From the NCBI RefSeq assembly GCF_003024515.2, contig NZ_PYIX02000024.1:1-64000 (forward strand): DNA of 64,000 nt, in the 5' to 3' direction. The notes beneath the pieces are model-generated. The model was not told the DNA's origin, did not search any database, and saw only the letters and a list, made by a program, of their open reading frames with translations. Source of the DNA: Acinetobacter sichuanensis (GTDB taxonomy: Bacteria; Pseudomonadota; Gammaproteobacteria; Pseudomonadales; Moraxellaceae). Positions 47,156 to 58,327 of this stretch are shown in pieces; the stretch's first letter is position 1; the number at the start of each line of letters is the position of its first letter. The translations under genes and the position numbers were made by a program.

Positions 47156-47393
47156 ATAAAAATCATATTTTTTGAATATGTATTATAAAATCAAGCTAAG
47201 CAAATGTGGAAATATTAAGCGAATTCTACCGAAAAATGACAGATCTAGCTTTTCATTTACCTTAGAGCTTGTGTATAACTATGTTTCTCAATGGAATGTG
47301 ATAAGCATAGGCAAACTGCCACAAAACACGGTAGACTATGTCACAATGAATTAAATGAAAATGTCATACGACAGAACAAAAAGGTGAAGCTTG

Positions 47394-48506
47394 ATGCCGA
47401 TCAATACAGTTGAAGAGCTTGTAGCAGATATCCGTGCAGGGAAAATGGTTATCCTGATGGATGATGAAGATCGTGAAAATGAAGGCGATTTAGTCATTGC
47501 TGCAACCCACGTACGCCCTGAAGACATCAACTTTATGATTACTCATGCGCGTGGCTTAGTATGTTTAACCTTAAGTCGTGATCGTTGTAAACAACTCGAT
47601 CTGCCGCTGATGGTTGACGCCAATGGCGCACAGCATGGTACGAACTTCACCTTATCTATCGAAGCTGCTGAAGGGATTACCACAGGTATTTCAGCGGCTG
47701 AACGTGCGCATACCATTCAAACAGCGGTTGCTGCACACGCTAAACCGACTGATATTGTACAACCTGGGCATATTTTCCCACTTATGGCACAGCCAGGTGG
47801 CGTACTGCACCGTGCTGGACATACTGAAGCTGGTTGTGATTTATCACGTTTGGCTGGCTTAGAACCTGCTTCTGTGATTTGTGAAATCATTAATGAAGAT
47901 GGCACGATGGCACGCCGCCCAGACCTTGAAGTTTTTGCTGAAAAGCATGGCTTAAAAATGGGTACCATTGCAGACCTGATTCATTATCGTATGACCAATG
48001 AACAGACTGTTGAACGTCTAGATCAACAAAGTATTAACACTGAATATGGTACGTTTGAACTTTATCGTTATCGTGAAATTGGTAATCCAGATATTCACTT
48101 AGCTTTAGTCAAAGGTGAACCGAAAGAAGGTGTTACCACTGTTCGTGTACATGGTTTTAATCCAACTCGCGATCTACTCAAGTTAAACAAACAAGAGGGT
48201 GAAGCAGCTTGGAACTTAGATAAAGCACTTAAAACGATTGCCAATAGTGATCGTGGTGTTTTAGTCTGGATTGGTCAACGTCATTTATCTGACTTGGGTC
48301 CTGCTTTAGAAGCTTTAGCTAAACCAAAACCAACTAAATCAAACGCAGCATTGTCACAACAATACCAAACCATTGGTGTAGGTGCACAAATTTTACGTGA
48401 TTTAGGTGTTGAAAAAATGAAGCTGCTTAGCTCTCCATTACGTTTCAATGCATTGTCTGGTTTTCACTTGGAAGTGGTTGAATACATCACTGCTGATCAA
48501 GTTTAA
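47394..48506 (+). CDS. ribB: 3,4-dihydroxy-2-butanone-4-phosphate synthase with degenerate GTP cyclohydrolase II domain (RibBX type)
   Basis: The 370-residue protein has a complete RibB domain (1-205: MVILMDDEDRENEGDL with the acidic metal site, TNFTLSIEAAEGITTGISAAERAHTI, HIFPLMAQPGGVLHRAGHTEAGCDLS). The C-terminal half has the GTP cyclohydrolase II fold outline, but the zinc-binding Cys cluster is absent: the position that reads HSECLTGDVFGSLRCDCG in active enzymes reads VHGFNPTRDLLKL here. It therefore probably supplies only the butanone phosphate, and a separate ribA should exist. It starts the ribB-ribH-nusB-thiL-pgpA run. No FMN riboswitch is visible upstream. Confidence 0.9.
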   Translation: MPINTVEELVADIRAGKMVILMDDEDRENEGDLVIAATHVRPEDINFMITHARGLVCLTLSRDRCKQLDLPLMVDANGAQHGTNFTLSIEAAEGITTGISAAERAHTIQTAVAAHAKPTDIVQPGHIFPLMAQPGGVLHRAGHTEAGCDLSRLAGLEPASVICEIINEDGTMARRPDLEVFAEKHGLKMGTIADLIHYRMTNEQTVERLDQQSINTEYGTFELYRYREIGNPDIHLALVKGEPKEGVTTVRVHGFNPTRDLLKLNKQEGEAAWNLDKALKTIANSDRGVLVWIGQRHLSDLGPALEALAKPKPTKSNAALSQQYQTIGVGAQILRDLGVEKMKLLSSPLRFNALSGFHLEVVEYITADQV

Positions 48507-48555
48507 GTTATTATTTTCAAACAAATAAATTATCTGTTAAATCATCGAGGTTGCT

Positions 48556-49026
48556 ATGGCGATTCGCCGAATTGAAGGTTTATTACATCTCGCGAGCGAA
48601 GACCGTTACGCGATTTTAGTTGGTCGTTTTAACAGCTTTGTTGTTGAACATTTACTTGAAGGTGCAATTGATACGTTGCATCGTCATGGTGTTAGCGACG
48701 ATAATATCACTGTCGTTCATGCACCGGGCGCATGGGAACTTCCTGTTGTTGCTAAAAAACTCGCAAATTCAGGTAAGTTTGATGCAGTCATTGCACTTGG
48801 CGCAGTTATTCGTGGTAGTACACCACATTTTGACTTCGTTGCAGGTGAATGTGCCAAAGGTTTAGGTGTGGTTGGTTTAGATACTGGCTTACCTGTAATT
48901 AATGGTGTATTGACTACGGACAGTATTGAACAGGCGATTGAACGCTCTGGTACAAAAGCAGGTAATAAAGGTGGTGAAGCTGCCCTTACTGCTATTGAAA
49001 TGGTTAACCTGTTAAAGGCAATTTAA
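48556..49026 (+). CDS. ribH: 6,7-dimethyl-8-ribityllumazine synthase
   Basis: The 156-residue enzyme condenses the butanone phosphate made by RibB with the pyrimidine to give lumazine, the riboflavin precursor. Active-site segments: [55 protein letters not shown] (substrate loop) and [17 protein letters not shown]. It is 49 bp downstream of ribB. Confidence 0.97.
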   Translation: MAIRRIEGLLHLASEDRYAILVGRFNSFVVEHLLEGAIDTLHRHGVSDDNITVVHAPGAWELPVVAKKLANSGKFDAVIALGAVIRGSTPHFDFVAGECAKGLGVVGLDTGLPVINGVLTTDSIEQAIERSGTKAGNKGGEAALTAIEMVNLLKAI

Positions 49027-49029
49027 AGC

Positions 49030-49479
49030 ATGTCGCAAACACTCCAAGCTACTTATGCAGCAAAACGCAAAGCACGTCGTTTTGCTGTACAAGGGATTTA
49101 TGAATGGCAAATGAGCCACAACCCTGTGCATGAAATTGAAGCACGTACGCGTGCAGATAACGCTATGCATAAAGTGGATCTCGGCTATTACCATGAGTTG
49201 CTCACAGAAGTGATCGCAAACCATGAAGCATTGGATGCTTTACTTATTCCAGTACTTGACCGTGAAATTGAAGCTTTGGATGGTGTCGAGCTTGCGACGT
49301 TACGTTTAGGCGCATACGAGCTTAAAGATCATCTTGAGATCCCATATCGCGTCGTACTAGATGAAGCCATTGAATTGGCAAAACACTTTGGTGGTGCAGA
49401 CAGCCATAAATACATCAATGGTGTATTAGATCGTCTTGCAACAACCTTACGTGCAGCAGAAAAACAACAAGCGAAATAA
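49030..49479 (+). CDS. nusB: Transcription antitermination protein NusB
   Basis: NusB binds the boxA of rRNA leaders with NusE (S10) to prevent premature termination. The 149-residue protein is all-helical: [21 protein letters not shown] at the N-terminus (the conserved AVQALYQW-type motif), and the later [12 protein letters not shown] and [30 protein letters not shown], all typical. It starts 3 bp after ribH, the classic ribH-nusB-thiL order. Confidence 0.97.
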   Translation: MSQTLQATYAAKRKARRFAVQGIYEWQMSHNPVHEIEARTRADNAMHKVDLGYYHELLTEVIANHEALDALLIPVLDREIEALDGVELATLRLGAYELKDHLEIPYRVVLDEAIELAKHFGGADSHKYINGVLDRLATTLRAAEKQQAK

Positions 49480-49490
49480 GTTGTTTGATT

Positions 49491-50405
49491 ATGGCTGAGT
49501 TCTCAATTATCCAAACCTATTTCAACCGTCAACAAGATGATGTTGACTTAGGTGTGGGTGATGACTCAGCTCTGCTCACTCCCCCACCTGATCACCAACT
49601 GGTGATTTGTGCAGACACTTTAGTTGCGGGTCGACATTTTCCTTTAGATACTTCTCCTCATGCGATTGGTTGGAAATGTGTTGCGGTCAACCTTTCTGAT
49701 ATTGCTGCAATGGGTGCAAAGCCCCATAGTATTTTACTTGCATTGAGCCTACCCCAAATTGATCATGACTGGTTAAAAGATTTTAGTCAGGGTTTATATG
49801 ATTGTTGCGATCAATTTGGTGTACGTTTAATCGGTGGTGATACCACACAGAGCCCACATTTGACACTCTCTGTCACAGCTCTGGGTTGGATTGAAAAAGG
49901 TAAAGCCATTGCACGCTCTGGCGCACAACCTGATGATCTGATCGTGGTCAGTGGTACTGTCGGTGATGCAGCTTTTGCACTCGAGCATTTAGGGCATCCC
50001 TTACAACAACGCTTGGACTATCCAACACCGCGTTGTGAACTGGGTCAAATGCTAAAAGACTTAGCATCCAGCATGATTGATATCTCTGATGGATTAGCAC
50101 AAGATTTAGGACATATTTTAAAAGCATCACAAGTAGGCGCTGTCATAAGTCTCAATAACTTACCAATAAACACAACAATTCACACTTTAAAACCTGAAAA
50201 ACAATGGCAATATGCGCTTTCAGGTGGCGATGATTATGAGTTATGCTTTACAATAAGCACGCAAAACTATCAAAAACTTTTGCAATTACAACCCAATGTA
50301 CAAACTACAATCATCGGGAAAATTAAGGCACAACACGGACTAACTTTTGAAAAAGATGGCTTAGATCATCCTCTTCACTTTCACGGATATCAACATTTTG
50401 CATAA
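49491..50405 (+). CDS. thiL: Thiamine-monophosphate kinase
   Basis: ThiL phosphorylates thiamine monophosphate to the active diphosphate. From the ATG at 49491 (MAEFSIIQ) it has 304 residues. Family blocks: DVDLGVGDDSALLTPP (ATP and metal site), GWKCVAVNLSDIAAMGAKP, FGVRLIGGDTTQSP and MIDISDGLAQDLGHIL. It is 11 bp after nusB and overlaps the 5' end of pgpA. Confidence 0.96.
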   Translation: MAEFSIIQTYFNRQQDDVDLGVGDDSALLTPPPDHQLVICADTLVAGRHFPLDTSPHAIGWKCVAVNLSDIAAMGAKPHSILLALSLPQIDHDWLKDFSQGLYDCCDQFGVRLIGGDTTQSPHLTLSVTALGWIEKGKAIARSGAQPDDLIVVSGTVGDAAFALEHLGHPLQQRLDYPTPRCELGQMLKDLASSMIDISDGLAQDLGHILKASQVGAVISLNNLPINTTIHTLKPEKQWQYALSGGDDYELCFTISTQNYQKLLQLQPNVQTTIIGKIKAQHGLTFEKDGLDHPLHFHGYQHFA

Positions 50406-50898
50406 CCCCCCTATTATCTTTAAAGAGATGACTTGGTCTGAACGCTTTATTGTGTTCTGCGGTGTTGGTTTTGGCTCAGGTTTAGCACCTAAAGCACCGG
50501 GTACTTTCGGTTCAGCCTTTGCTTTATTATTCATTCCCATTTGGCTAATGCTTGGCTTTTATGCTTCATTGGCTGCAATCATCGTTATGTCACTCGTTGG
50601 AATTTATATTTGTGGTCAAACCGCAAAGATTATTCATGTACATGATGATGGACGCATTGTTTGGGATGAATTTGCAGGTCAATCCATCACTTTTCTACCT
50701 CTGATTTATTTAGGAGCTATGGATTGGTTATGGGCATTGATCGGCTTTGCTTTATTCCGTTTGTTTGATGTTTGGAAACCTTGGCCTATTCGTGTCATTG
50801 ACCGTCGAGTTGATGGCGGCTTCGGTATCATGTTTGACGATATCATTGCTGGAATTTGGGCTGCGTTGTGTATTGTGATTTATTTTTATTTTATGTGA
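50398..50898 (+). CDS. pgpA: Phosphatidylglycerophosphatase A
   Basis: PgpA dephosphorylates phosphatidylglycerol phosphate in membrane lipid synthesis. The 166-residue protein has several hydrophobic segments and the family signature GFGSGLAPKAPGTFGSAFALLF, IVWDEFAGQSITFLPL and FRLFDVWKPWPIRVIDRRVDGGFGIMFDDIIAGIWAA. The start is uncertain: a TTG at 50398 overlapping thiL, or the ATG at 50428 (MTWSERF). It is the last gene of the rib-nus-thi run. Confidence 0.94.
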   Translation: MHNPPIIFKEMTWSERFIVFCGVGFGSGLAPKAPGTFGSAFALLFIPIWLMLGFYASLAAIIVMSLVGIYICGQTAKIIHVHDDGRIVWDEFAGQSITFLPLIYLGAMDWLWALIGFALFRLFDVWKPWPIRVIDRRVDGGFGIMFDDIIAGIWAALCIVIYFYFM

Positions 50899-50922
50899 TT
50901 TAAATTTATTATCAGGTGTTAT

Positions 50923-52287
50923 ATGTCAACGACTGTAATCATTCTTGCTGCTGGTAAAGGAACACGTATGCGTTCTAGCCTGCCTAAAGTGTTACAACCT
51001 TTAGCAGGACGTCCTTTACTGGGTCATGTGATTGAAACAGCGAAACAATTACAAGCAAAAAATATAATTACAATTTTTGGACATGGCGGTAACTTAGTCC
51101 AAAATGCGTTTGCTGACGAAAATGTACAATGGGTTGAACAAACTGAACAACTCGGTACAGGACATGCGGTAAAAGTAACTTTACCCGTACTTCCTACAGA
51201 AGGTATGTCTTTAATTTTGTCAGGTGATGTACCTTGCGTACAACAAAGTACTTTGCAACGTCTTATTGATGCTTCTGCTATATCTGGCATTGGTTTAGTG
51301 ACACTGACTTTAGCAGACTCTACAGGTTATGGTCGTATTGTTCGCCAAGATGGAAAAATCCAAGCCATTGTTGAACATAAAGATGCTTCTGACGAACAAC
51401 GCCAAATCAAAGAAATTAACACAGGAATTTACTGTGTAAGCAATGCTAAATTGCATGAATGGTTACCAAAACTTAGCAATGAAAATGCTCAAGGTGAATA
51501 CTATCTCACTGATATTGTTGCTATGGCTTTGGCAGATGGCATGGAAATCGCCTCAATTCAACCAGAACTCGCTTTTGAAGTTGAAGGTGTAAATGACCGT
51601 CTACAACTTGCTGCATTAGAACGTGAATTCCAAAATCACCAAGCAAAATTATTGATGCAACAAGGCGTGCATATTATTGATCCACAGCGTTTTGACCTTC
51701 GTGGAAAACTCAAAACAGGCAATGATGTTCGTATTGATATCAATGTCATTATCGAAGGTGACTGTGAATTTGGTGACAATGTAGAAATTGGTGCGGGCTG
51801 TATCATTAAAAATACTAAAATTGCTGCTGGCACGAAAGTTCAACCGTATAGCATTTTCGACAATGCCATTGTTGGAGAACACGTTCAAATTGGACCATTT
51901 GCACGTTTACGCCCAGGTGCAAAATTGGCAAATGAAGTGCATATTGGTAACTTTGTTGAAGTAAAAAATACGTCTATTGGTTTTGCATCTAAAGCAAATC
52001 ATTTTGCTTATCTTGGTGATGCTGAAATTGGTGCTGAATCGAATATTGGTGCAGGTACAATTACTTGTAACTATGATGGTGCCAATAAACATAAAACCAT
52101 TATTGGTAATCATGCCTTTGTGGGTACAAATAACTCATTGGTTGCACCTGTAACGATTGGCAATGGTGCAACGACAGGTGCAGGTTCAGTCATTACACAT
52201 GATGTAGCAGACAACAGCCTTGCCTTTGAGCGTGCAAAACAAATTTCTAAAGAAAATTATCAACGTCCCCAAAAGACTACGAAATAA
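50923..52287 (+). CDS. glmU: Bifunctional GlcN-1-P acetyltransferase / GlcNAc-1-P uridylyltransferase
   Basis: GlmU makes UDP-GlcNAc for peptidoglycan, lipid A and capsule. The 454-residue protein has the pyrophosphorylase domain ([30 protein letters not shown], 7-36; [10 protein letters not shown]) and the left-handed beta-helix acetyltransferase domain (hexapeptide repeats from about 250: [35 protein letters not shown]), ending with the active-site region [30 protein letters not shown]. It is 24 bp after pgpA and 12 bp before glmS. Confidence 0.98.
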   Translation: MSTTVIILAAGKGTRMRSSLPKVLQPLAGRPLLGHVIETAKQLQAKNIITIFGHGGNLVQNAFADENVQWVEQTEQLGTGHAVKVTLPVLPTEGMSLILSGDVPCVQQSTLQRLIDASAISGIGLVTLTLADSTGYGRIVRQDGKIQAIVEHKDASDEQRQIKEINTGIYCVSNAKLHEWLPKLSNENAQGEYYLTDIVAMALADGMEIASIQPELAFEVEGVNDRLQLAALEREFQNHQAKLLMQQGVHIIDPQRFDLRGKLKTGNDVRIDINVIIEGDCEFGDNVEIGAGCIIKNTKIAAGTKVQPYSIFDNAIVGEHVQIGPFARLRPGAKLANEVHIGNFVEVKNTSIGFASKANHFAYLGDAEIGAESNIGAGTITCNYDGANKHKTIIGNHAFVGTNNSLVAPVTIGNGATTGAGSVITHDVADNSLAFERAKQISKENYQRPQKTTK

Positions 52288-52299
52288 GAGGATATAACT

Positions 52300-54138
52300 A
52301 TGTGCGGAATTGTTGGCGGCGTTGCAGAACGTAGTATTACAAATATTTTAATCGAAGGTCTAAAACGCCTCGAATATCGTGGTTATGACTCTGCGGGTGT
52401 CGCACTCGTTGATCACGGTCAAATTTTACGTGAACGTCGTGTTGGTAAAGTTGCTAATCTTGAACAAGCAGTTAATGAGTCTAATATTTTAGGTTCCCTT
52501 GGTATTGCTCATACACGTTGGGCAACACATGGCAAACCAACTGAAAATAATGCGCATCCGCATATTTCTGGTGATGTAGCAGTCGTTCACAATGGTATTA
52601 TTGAAAATTATCAAGAACTTAAAAACGACTTAGAAGCTTTAGGTTATGTATTTACCTCACAAACAGATACTGAAGTTGTTGCTCATTTAGTCCATGAAGC
52701 ACTCAAAACAATTCCAGATTTATTAAAAGCTGTAGAGAGCATCGTACCTCAACTGAAAGGTGCTTATGCCTTAGGTATTGTACATACTGCACATCCTGAT
52801 GAATTGATCACAGTTCGTGAAGGTTCACCACTTGTGATTGGTGTCGGTATTGGTGAGAACTTTATTAGCTCTGATCAATTGGCATTACTTCCGATTACCA
52901 ATCGCTTTATGTACCTTGAAGAAGGTGATATTGCACGTTTAACACGCAATAGCATTGAAGTATTTGTAAATGGACAGTTGGTTGACCGCCCAGTTAAAGA
53001 ACTAGATGCAACTGTCAGCAATGCATCAAAAGGTGAATACAAACACTACATGCTCAAAGAAATTTATGAGCAACCTGAAGCGATTCAGCAAACCATTTCT
53101 CAAGCACTTAATGGTAATGCACTGCGTGATGACTTCCTAAAAAATGCAGAAGTTGATTTCAACAATATTCAACAAATTCAAATCATTGCTTGTGGTACGA
53201 GTTACCATGCAGGCATGATTGCTAAATATTGGTTTGAGCAAATTATTGATTTACCTTGCCAAGTTGAAATTGCAAGCGAATTCCGCTATCGCTCACCTGT
53301 CATTGTAGGCAATACACTATATGTATGTATTTCTCAATCAGGCGAAACAGCAGATACTTTAGCTGCATTACGTGATACTCAAAAACGTGCAGCAGCAAAA
53401 AATCTATCAATTTCAACCATGACGATTTGTAACGTTGCAACATCATCGATGGTACGTGAAACTAATCACCATTTACTTACACTTGCTGGTCCTGAAATCG
53501 GGGTTGCTTCAACAAAAGCATTTACCACTCAGCTTGCTGCGTTAATGTTGTTGATCTTAAAAATTGGGCAAGTAAAACAGAGCATTTCTGCTGAAAACAT
53601 AGCAGAAATTACAGCAGCTTTATGGCATACACCAAAAGTTATTTTAGATACTTTACAAGGTGATAAAGCAATTTTACGCTTGTCAGAACTCTTTAAAGAA
53701 AAACAACATTGTTTATTCTTAGGTCGTGGTACTCAGTTCCCAATTGCACTTGAAGGTGCTTTAAAGCTCAAAGAGATTTCATATATTCATGCTGAAGGTT
53801 ATGCTGCGGGCGAACTTAAACATGGTCCACTTGCTTTAGTGGATAATGATATGCCTGTGGTTATTCTCGCTCCAAATGATGATATGTTAGATAAGTTAAA
53901 ATCTAATATGGAAGAAGTTCAAGCGCGTGGTGGTGAACTCTTTGTCTTTGCAGATGAAAACAGTGGTATTGTAGAAAAAGAGCGCCAACATGTTGTTCAT
54001 ATTCCAACAACAAATCATTGGTTAGCCCCTATTGTTTATAGTATTCCAGTGCAGCTTTTATCTTATCATGTTGCAGTATTACGTGGTACTGATGTAGATC
54101 AACCTCGTAACTTGGCAAAATCTGTCACTGTAGAATAA
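52300..54138 (+). CDS. glmS: Glutamine-fructose-6-phosphate aminotransferase
   Basis: GlmS makes glucosamine-6-phosphate from fructose-6-phosphate and glutamine. The 612-residue protein begins MCGIVGG, so Cys2 becomes the N-terminal nucleophile of the glutaminase domain (1-240). Two SIS domains follow (CGTSYHAGMIAKYW and GRGTQFPIALEGALKLKEISYIHAEGYAAGELKHGPLALV). It ends with the typical DVDQPRNLAKSVTVE. It is cotranscribed with glmU. No glmS ribozyme is expected or seen. Confidence 0.98.
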   Translation: MCGIVGGVAERSITNILIEGLKRLEYRGYDSAGVALVDHGQILRERRVGKVANLEQAVNESNILGSLGIAHTRWATHGKPTENNAHPHISGDVAVVHNGIIENYQELKNDLEALGYVFTSQTDTEVVAHLVHEALKTIPDLLKAVESIVPQLKGAYALGIVHTAHPDELITVREGSPLVIGVGIGENFISSDQLALLPITNRFMYLEEGDIARLTRNSIEVFVNGQLVDRPVKELDATVSNASKGEYKHYMLKEIYEQPEAIQQTISQALNGNALRDDFLKNAEVDFNNIQQIQIIACGTSYHAGMIAKYWFEQIIDLPCQVEIASEFRYRSPVIVGNTLYVCISQSGETADTLAALRDTQKRAAAKNLSISTMTICNVATSSMVRETNHHLLTLAGPEIGVASTKAFTTQLAALMLLILKIGQVKQSISAENIAEITAALWHTPKVILDTLQGDKAILRLSELFKEKQHCLFLGRGTQFPIALEGALKLKEISYIHAEGYAAGELKHGPLALVDNDMPVVILAPNDDMLDKLKSNMEEVQARGGELFVFADENSGIVEKERQHVVHIPTTNHWLAPIVYSIPVQLLSYHVAVLRGTDVDQPRNLAKSVTVE

Positions 54139-54154
54139 TATAGAAAATACTTAG

Positions 54155-54179
54155 AAAGGGCTGGATTAACCAGCCCTTT
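54155..54179 (+). terminator. Terminator after glmS
   Basis: Arms AAAGGGCTGG and CCAGCCCTTT with a 5-base loop followed by TCTTTC, directly before the pgm ribosome site. Confidence 0.85.
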
Positions 54180-54200
54180 TCTTTCTAAACGAGAGAAGAT

Positions 54201-55571
54201 ATGAGCCAACTCACTTGCTTTAAAGCTTATGATATCCGTGGAAAACTCGGCACAGAACTCAATAATGATATTGCATATAAAATCGGTCGTGCTTATGGGC
54301 AAATTTATCAACCAAAAACTGTAGTCGTCGGTTGTGATGTTCGCTTAACCAGTGAAGAACTCAAACAAGCCACCATCCGTGGTTTAAATGATGCAGGTGT
54401 TGATGTCCTTGACTTAGGTATGACAGGTACGGAAGAGGTTTATTTTGGTGCTTTTCATTTAGATGTTCAGGGTGGGATTGAAATCACAGCAAGTCATAAT
54501 CCAATGGATTATAATGGCATGAAATTGGTGCGTGAAAATGCACGACCAATCAGTGCAGATACTGGTTTAAAAGACATTCAAGCCTTAGCTGAAACAGAAC
54601 AGTTTAAAGATGTTGCTCAAAAAGGTAAAACTCAACAATACAATATTTTACCTGAGTTCATTGAGCATTTAATCACCTATATTGATCCAAGTAAAATTCG
54701 CCCATTAAAATTAGTCATGAATGCAGGCAACGGTGCAGCAGGTCATGTGGTTGATGCCATTGAAGCACAATTCAAACAACTCAATATTCCTGTTGAATTC
54801 ATTAAAATTCACAATGATGCAGATGGTCACTTTCCTAACGGGATTCCCAACCCAATTTTAGTGGAAAACCGCGATAGTACCCGTAATGCTGTAATTGAAC
54901 ATCAAGCAGATATGGGGATCGCATGGGATGGTGATTTTGATCGTTGCTTCCTTTTTGATGAAAAAGGTCAATTTATCGAAGGCTATTACATTGTAGGTTT
55001 ACTTGCTCAAGCATTTTTACTGAAACAGTCAGGCGAAAAAATTGTGCACGATCCTCGTTTAGTTTGGAATACGTTTGATATTGTTGAAAAATATCAAGGA
55101 ACAGCTATTCAATCTAAATCAGGGCATGCTTTTATTAAAGATGTTATGCGTGAACATAATGCGGTTTATGGTGGAGAAATGAGTGCACACCATTATTTCC
55201 GCGATTTTTCATATTGTGATAGCGGTATGATTCCTTGGTTATTGGCAATTTCAGTAGTTTCAGAAACCAATCAATCTTTATCCACACTGGTTGAAGATAT
55301 GATTGAAAAATTCCCTTGTAGTGGTGAAATCAACTTTAAAGTCGCTGATACTCAACAGACGATTCAAAAAATATTTGACTATTTTACGGATCAAAATCCA
55401 AAAATTGATCAAACTGACGGTGTGAGTTTAGATTTTGGCGCTTGGCGTTTAAATGTTCGCGCTTCAAATACAGAGCCTTTATTACGACTAAACATTGAAA
55501 GTCGTAAAGATAAAAATCCAAAACCAATGCAAGCTTATGTAGATGAATTAACAGCTTTAATTCAGGGCTAA
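54201..55571 (+). CDS. pgm: Phosphomannomutase/phosphoglucomutase
   Basis: This 456-residue alpha-D-phosphohexomutase interconverts hexose-6- and hexose-1-phosphates for nucleotide sugar synthesis. The phosphoserine loop is [18 protein letters not shown] (S at about residue 97), the metal-binding loop is [16 protein letters not shown], the sugar-binding loop is [14 protein letters not shown], and the C-terminal phosphate loop is [15 protein letters not shown]. In Acinetobacter capsule loci this gene (pgm) closes the locus; it is convergent with galE across a shared terminator. Confidence 0.95.
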   Translation: MSQLTCFKAYDIRGKLGTELNNDIAYKIGRAYGQIYQPKTVVVGCDVRLTSEELKQATIRGLNDAGVDVLDLGMTGTEEVYFGAFHLDVQGGIEITASHNPMDYNGMKLVRENARPISADTGLKDIQALAETEQFKDVAQKGKTQQYNILPEFIEHLITYIDPSKIRPLKLVMNAGNGAAGHVVDAIEAQFKQLNIPVEFIKIHNDADGHFPNGIPNPILVENRDSTRNAVIEHQADMGIAWDGDFDRCFLFDEKGQFIEGYYIVGLLAQAFLLKQSGEKIVHDPRLVWNTFDIVEKYQGTAIQSKSGHAFIKDVMREHNAVYGGEMSAHHYFRDFSYCDSGMIPWLLAISVVSETNQSLSTLVEDMIEKFPCSGEINFKVADTQQTIQKIFDYFTDQNPKIDQTDGVSLDFGAWRLNVRASNTEPLLRLNIESRKDKNPKPMQAYVDELTALIQG

Positions 55572-55599
55572 TCTGATTTTCATCAAAAATTTTACTAAA

Positions 55600-55626
55600 A
55601 AATGGGAGCGATCAGCTCCCATTTTT
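55600..55626. terminator. Bidirectional terminator between pgm and galE
   Basis: Arms AAATGGGAGC and GCTCCCATTT around a 5-base loop, with A-run before and T-run after, between the converging pgm and galE genes. Confidence 0.85.
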
Positions 55627-55639
55627 AAATACTTAAAAA

Positions 55640-56659
55640 TTATTTTTTATATCCCTCAGGATTTTGCTTTTGCCAATTCCAACTATCTACAAGCATATCT
55701 TCTAAACTATATTTTGCAATCCAACCAAGTTCCGTTTGAGCTCGTGTACTATCTGCATAAAAACTCGCCAAATCACCAAAACGTCTTTCAACAAATTCAA
55801 AAGGAATTTTTCTGTCATTCACTTTTTCAAAAGTATTTTTCATTTGTAATACAGAAATAGGCTGCCCAGTACCAATATTCCAAGCTCTACAACCTTTTGA
55901 CTTTAACCGATGATCAAGTGCTAATAAATGTGCCTTAGCTAAATCTACGACATGAATATAATCACGCTCACACGTTCCATCTTGGGTTGCATAATCTTGA
56001 CCAAAAATTGAAAGCTTTTCGCGACGACCTACAGCAACTTGGGTAATAAATGGCATCAAATTATTAGGAATCCCTTGCGGATCTTCACCAATACGACCAC
56101 TTTTATGTGCACCAATAGGATTAAAATAACGCAATAATGCAATTGACCAACGCTCATCTGCTAAAGATAATTTTTCTAGCATTTGTTCAACGATAAGCTT
56201 TGTATAGCCATAGTTATTTGTAGGCATACCCAGTGGCATATTTTCTTGATAAGGCGAAGGATTACTTTCACCATAGACGGTGGCAGATGAACTGAAGACT
56301 AAATGAAAGACTTCAGCACGTTCCATAGCTTGCACCAAGCTAATTGAACCCGCAATATTATTATCAAAATAAGTCAATGGAATTTGCTGACTCTCGCCAA
56401 CAGCTTTTAAACCTGCAAAATGGATCACCGCATCAATTTGATGTGCTGCAAACACTTGATCTAAAGCAGATGCATCCCGAATATCCCCCTCAACAAAAGT
56501 TAAACTTTTTGCTGTGAGTTCTTGTACTCGTAACAAAGCTTCTTCAGAGCTATTAGATAAATTATCCAGTACAATAACAGAGTGTCCTGCATTTAAAATT
56601 TCTAAACAAGTATGTGAACCGATATAGCCTGCGCCGCCTGTCACTAAAATGTTTGCCAT
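55640..56659 (-). CDS. galE: UDP-hexose 4-epimerase (GalE/Gne1)
   Basis: This 339-residue epimerase interconverts UDP-Glc/UDP-Gal or the N-acetyl forms for capsule. The NAD-binding motif GGAGYIGSHT is at residues 7-16, the catalytic Tyr-x-x-x-Lys is YGYTKLIVEQ (about 149-153), and the run from GEDPQGIPNNLMPFITQVAVG to RREKLSIFGQDY is typical. In A. baumannii K loci the gene at this position is called gne1; GalE or Gne specificity cannot be told from this alone. It is 12 bp downstream of pgi. Confidence 0.94.
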   Translation of the reverse strand: MANILVTGGAGYIGSHTCLEILNAGHSVIVLDNLSNSSEEALLRVQELTAKSLTFVEGDIRDASALDQVFAAHQIDAVIHFAGLKAVGESQQIPLTYFDNNIAGSISLVQAMERAEVFHLVFSSSATVYGESNPSPYQENMPLGMPTNNYGYTKLIVEQMLEKLSLADERWSIALLRYFNPIGAHKSGRIGEDPQGIPNNLMPFITQVAVGRREKLSIFGQDYATQDGTCERDYIHVVDLAKAHLLALDHRLKSKGCRAWNIGTGQPISVLQMKNTFEKVNDRKIPFEFVERRFGDLASFYADSTRAQTELGWIAKYSLEDMLVDSWNWQKQNPEGYKK

Positions 56660-56671
56660 AATAAAACTCTG

Positions 56672-58327
56672 TTATTTTTGAAGAAGGATTTTGATTAAAC
56701 CTTGTGTCGAAGCATCTAAGGCTGATAAGTCATGTTGTTGTTGATTTAAAATAGGCAATAGTTGATTAGCTATTTCCTTACCTTTTTCAACGCCCCACTG
56801 ATCAAAAGGATTAATATTCCATATTACAGATTGCACAAAAACTTTATGTTCATATAAAGCAATTAACATTCCCAAACTATAAGGACTTAATTCTTTCATT
56901 AACAATGTAGTACTTGGCTGATTGCCTTCGTATTGCTTATATTTAGGTAAATCAGGCAATTCATTTTGATCAAGTGCTTGATTTCCAAATGCCAATAAGC
57001 GTGATTGTGCTAAACAATTTGAAAGTGCTAAATGATGCTGCTCAATTAAGGCTTCTGCATTTTCAGCATAAGTAAATTGATTCGCATTATAACGATTGAT
57101 AGGTGCAATAAAATCACAACTAACCGAATGCGTACCTTGATGCAGTAATTGATAAAATGCATGTTGTGCATTTGGACCCACTTCTCCCCAAAGAATCGGG
57201 CAAGTGTCATACTCTACTTTTTCATTATTACGCTGAATGGATTTACCATTCGATTCCATTTCTAATTGTTGTAAATAAGCTGCAAAATATTTTAAACGCC
57301 CATCATAAGGAAGTACTGCATGTGTTTGAATATTTAAAAAATTATTATTCCAAACACCTAACATTCCCATCAGTACAGGTAAATTTTGTGCAAACTCTGC
57401 CTGTTGAAAATGCTCATCAATCGTATAAGCACCTGCAAGTAATTGTTTAAAACCATCTATACCTATTGTCAATGCAATCGGCAAACCAATACATGACCAC
57501 AGCGAATAACGACCACCGACCCAATCCCACAGCAATAATTGATTTTCAGGTGCAATTCCCCACTCAGTCATTTTCTCAGGTTTGGTCGAAATACCAATAA
57601 AATGATTTTTTAAAACTCCTTCACTCTGCCCTAAGGACTTTTCTAACCATTGGCGTACCGTTTGTGCATTCGATAATGTATCGATCGTACCAAAAGACTT
57701 GGAAGAAATAATAAAGAGCGTCGTTTCTGGGCGTAACTGATGTAACAACTCTGAAAGCTGACTGCCATCCATGGTTGAAACAAAATGTACATTTAAAGGT
57801 TTTGCAGTATGAACTTTATAATCAGATAAAGCATGTGTGACCATCAAAGGACCTAAATCCGAGCCACCCACACCAATGTTGACCACATTTTGAATGACTT
57901 CGCCTGTCACACCACGATATTGTCCTGCATGAATCTTTTCAACAATACGATACATACGCTCTAACTGTTCATGTACAGCTTGTACAATTTTTTTATTTTT
58001 TTTATTTTCAATGGGTTGACGTAGAACCCAATGCATTGCTGCACGTTGTTCAGTATAGTTAATCTGTTCTTCTGAAAATAAGCGTTGAATCCATTGTGCT
58101 AAATGTTTTGATTCAGCAAATTGCATTAAGTTTTTAAAAATAGTTTGATCAATACGATGCTTACTAAAATCAAAAGTAAGATCCTGATATTGCACAGAAT
58201 AGCTTTCAAAACGGTGGATTTCTTTTGCAAATAATTCATTTAAATGGACATTTTTTTGAACTTCAGCCAATAGGCTCAACTGTTGCCGAATATCTACTTG
58301 CACAGGAAATTTCTCGATATTGCTCAT
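56672..58327 (-). CDS. pgi: Glucose-6-phosphate isomerase
   Basis: The 551-residue enzyme interconverts glucose- and fructose-6-phosphate, linking glmS and pgm substrates. Signature blocks: [19 protein letters not shown] (about 150), [41 protein letters not shown] and the C-terminal [18 protein letters not shown]. In the K locus it is named gpi. It overlaps ugd by 4 bp. Confidence 0.97.
   Translation of the reverse strand: MSNIEKFPVQVDIRQQLSLLAEVQKNVHLNELFAKEIHRFESYSVQYQDLTFDFSKHRIDQTIFKNLMQFAESKHLAQWIQRLFSEEQINYTEQRAAMHWVLRQPIENKKNKKIVQAVHEQLERMYRIVEKIHAGQYRGVTGEVIQNVVNIGVGGSDLGPLMVTHALSDYKVHTAKPLNVHFVSTMDGSQLSELLHQLRPETTLFIISSKSFGTIDTLSNAQTVRQWLEKSLGQSEGVLKNHFIGISTKPEKMTEWGIAPENQLLLWDWVGGRYSLWSCIGLPIALTIGIDGFKQLLAGAYTIDEHFQQAEFAQNLPVLMGMLGVWNNNFLNIQTHAVLPYDGRLKYFAAYLQQLEMESNGKSIQRNNEKVEYDTCPILWGEVGPNAQHAFYQLLHQGTHSVSCDFIAPINRYNANQFTYAENAEALIEQHHLALSNCLAQSRLLAFGNQALDQNELPDLPKYKQYEGNQPSTTLLMKELSPYSLGMLIALYEHKVFVQSVIWNINPFDQWGVEKGKEIANQLLPILNQQQHDLSALDASTQGLIKILLQK

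Noticed and set aside
47102..47393. FMN riboswitch before ribB
   Set aside because: The conserved RFN blocks (AGGGTGAAATTCCC-like and CCGACGGT-like) are not present in the leader.
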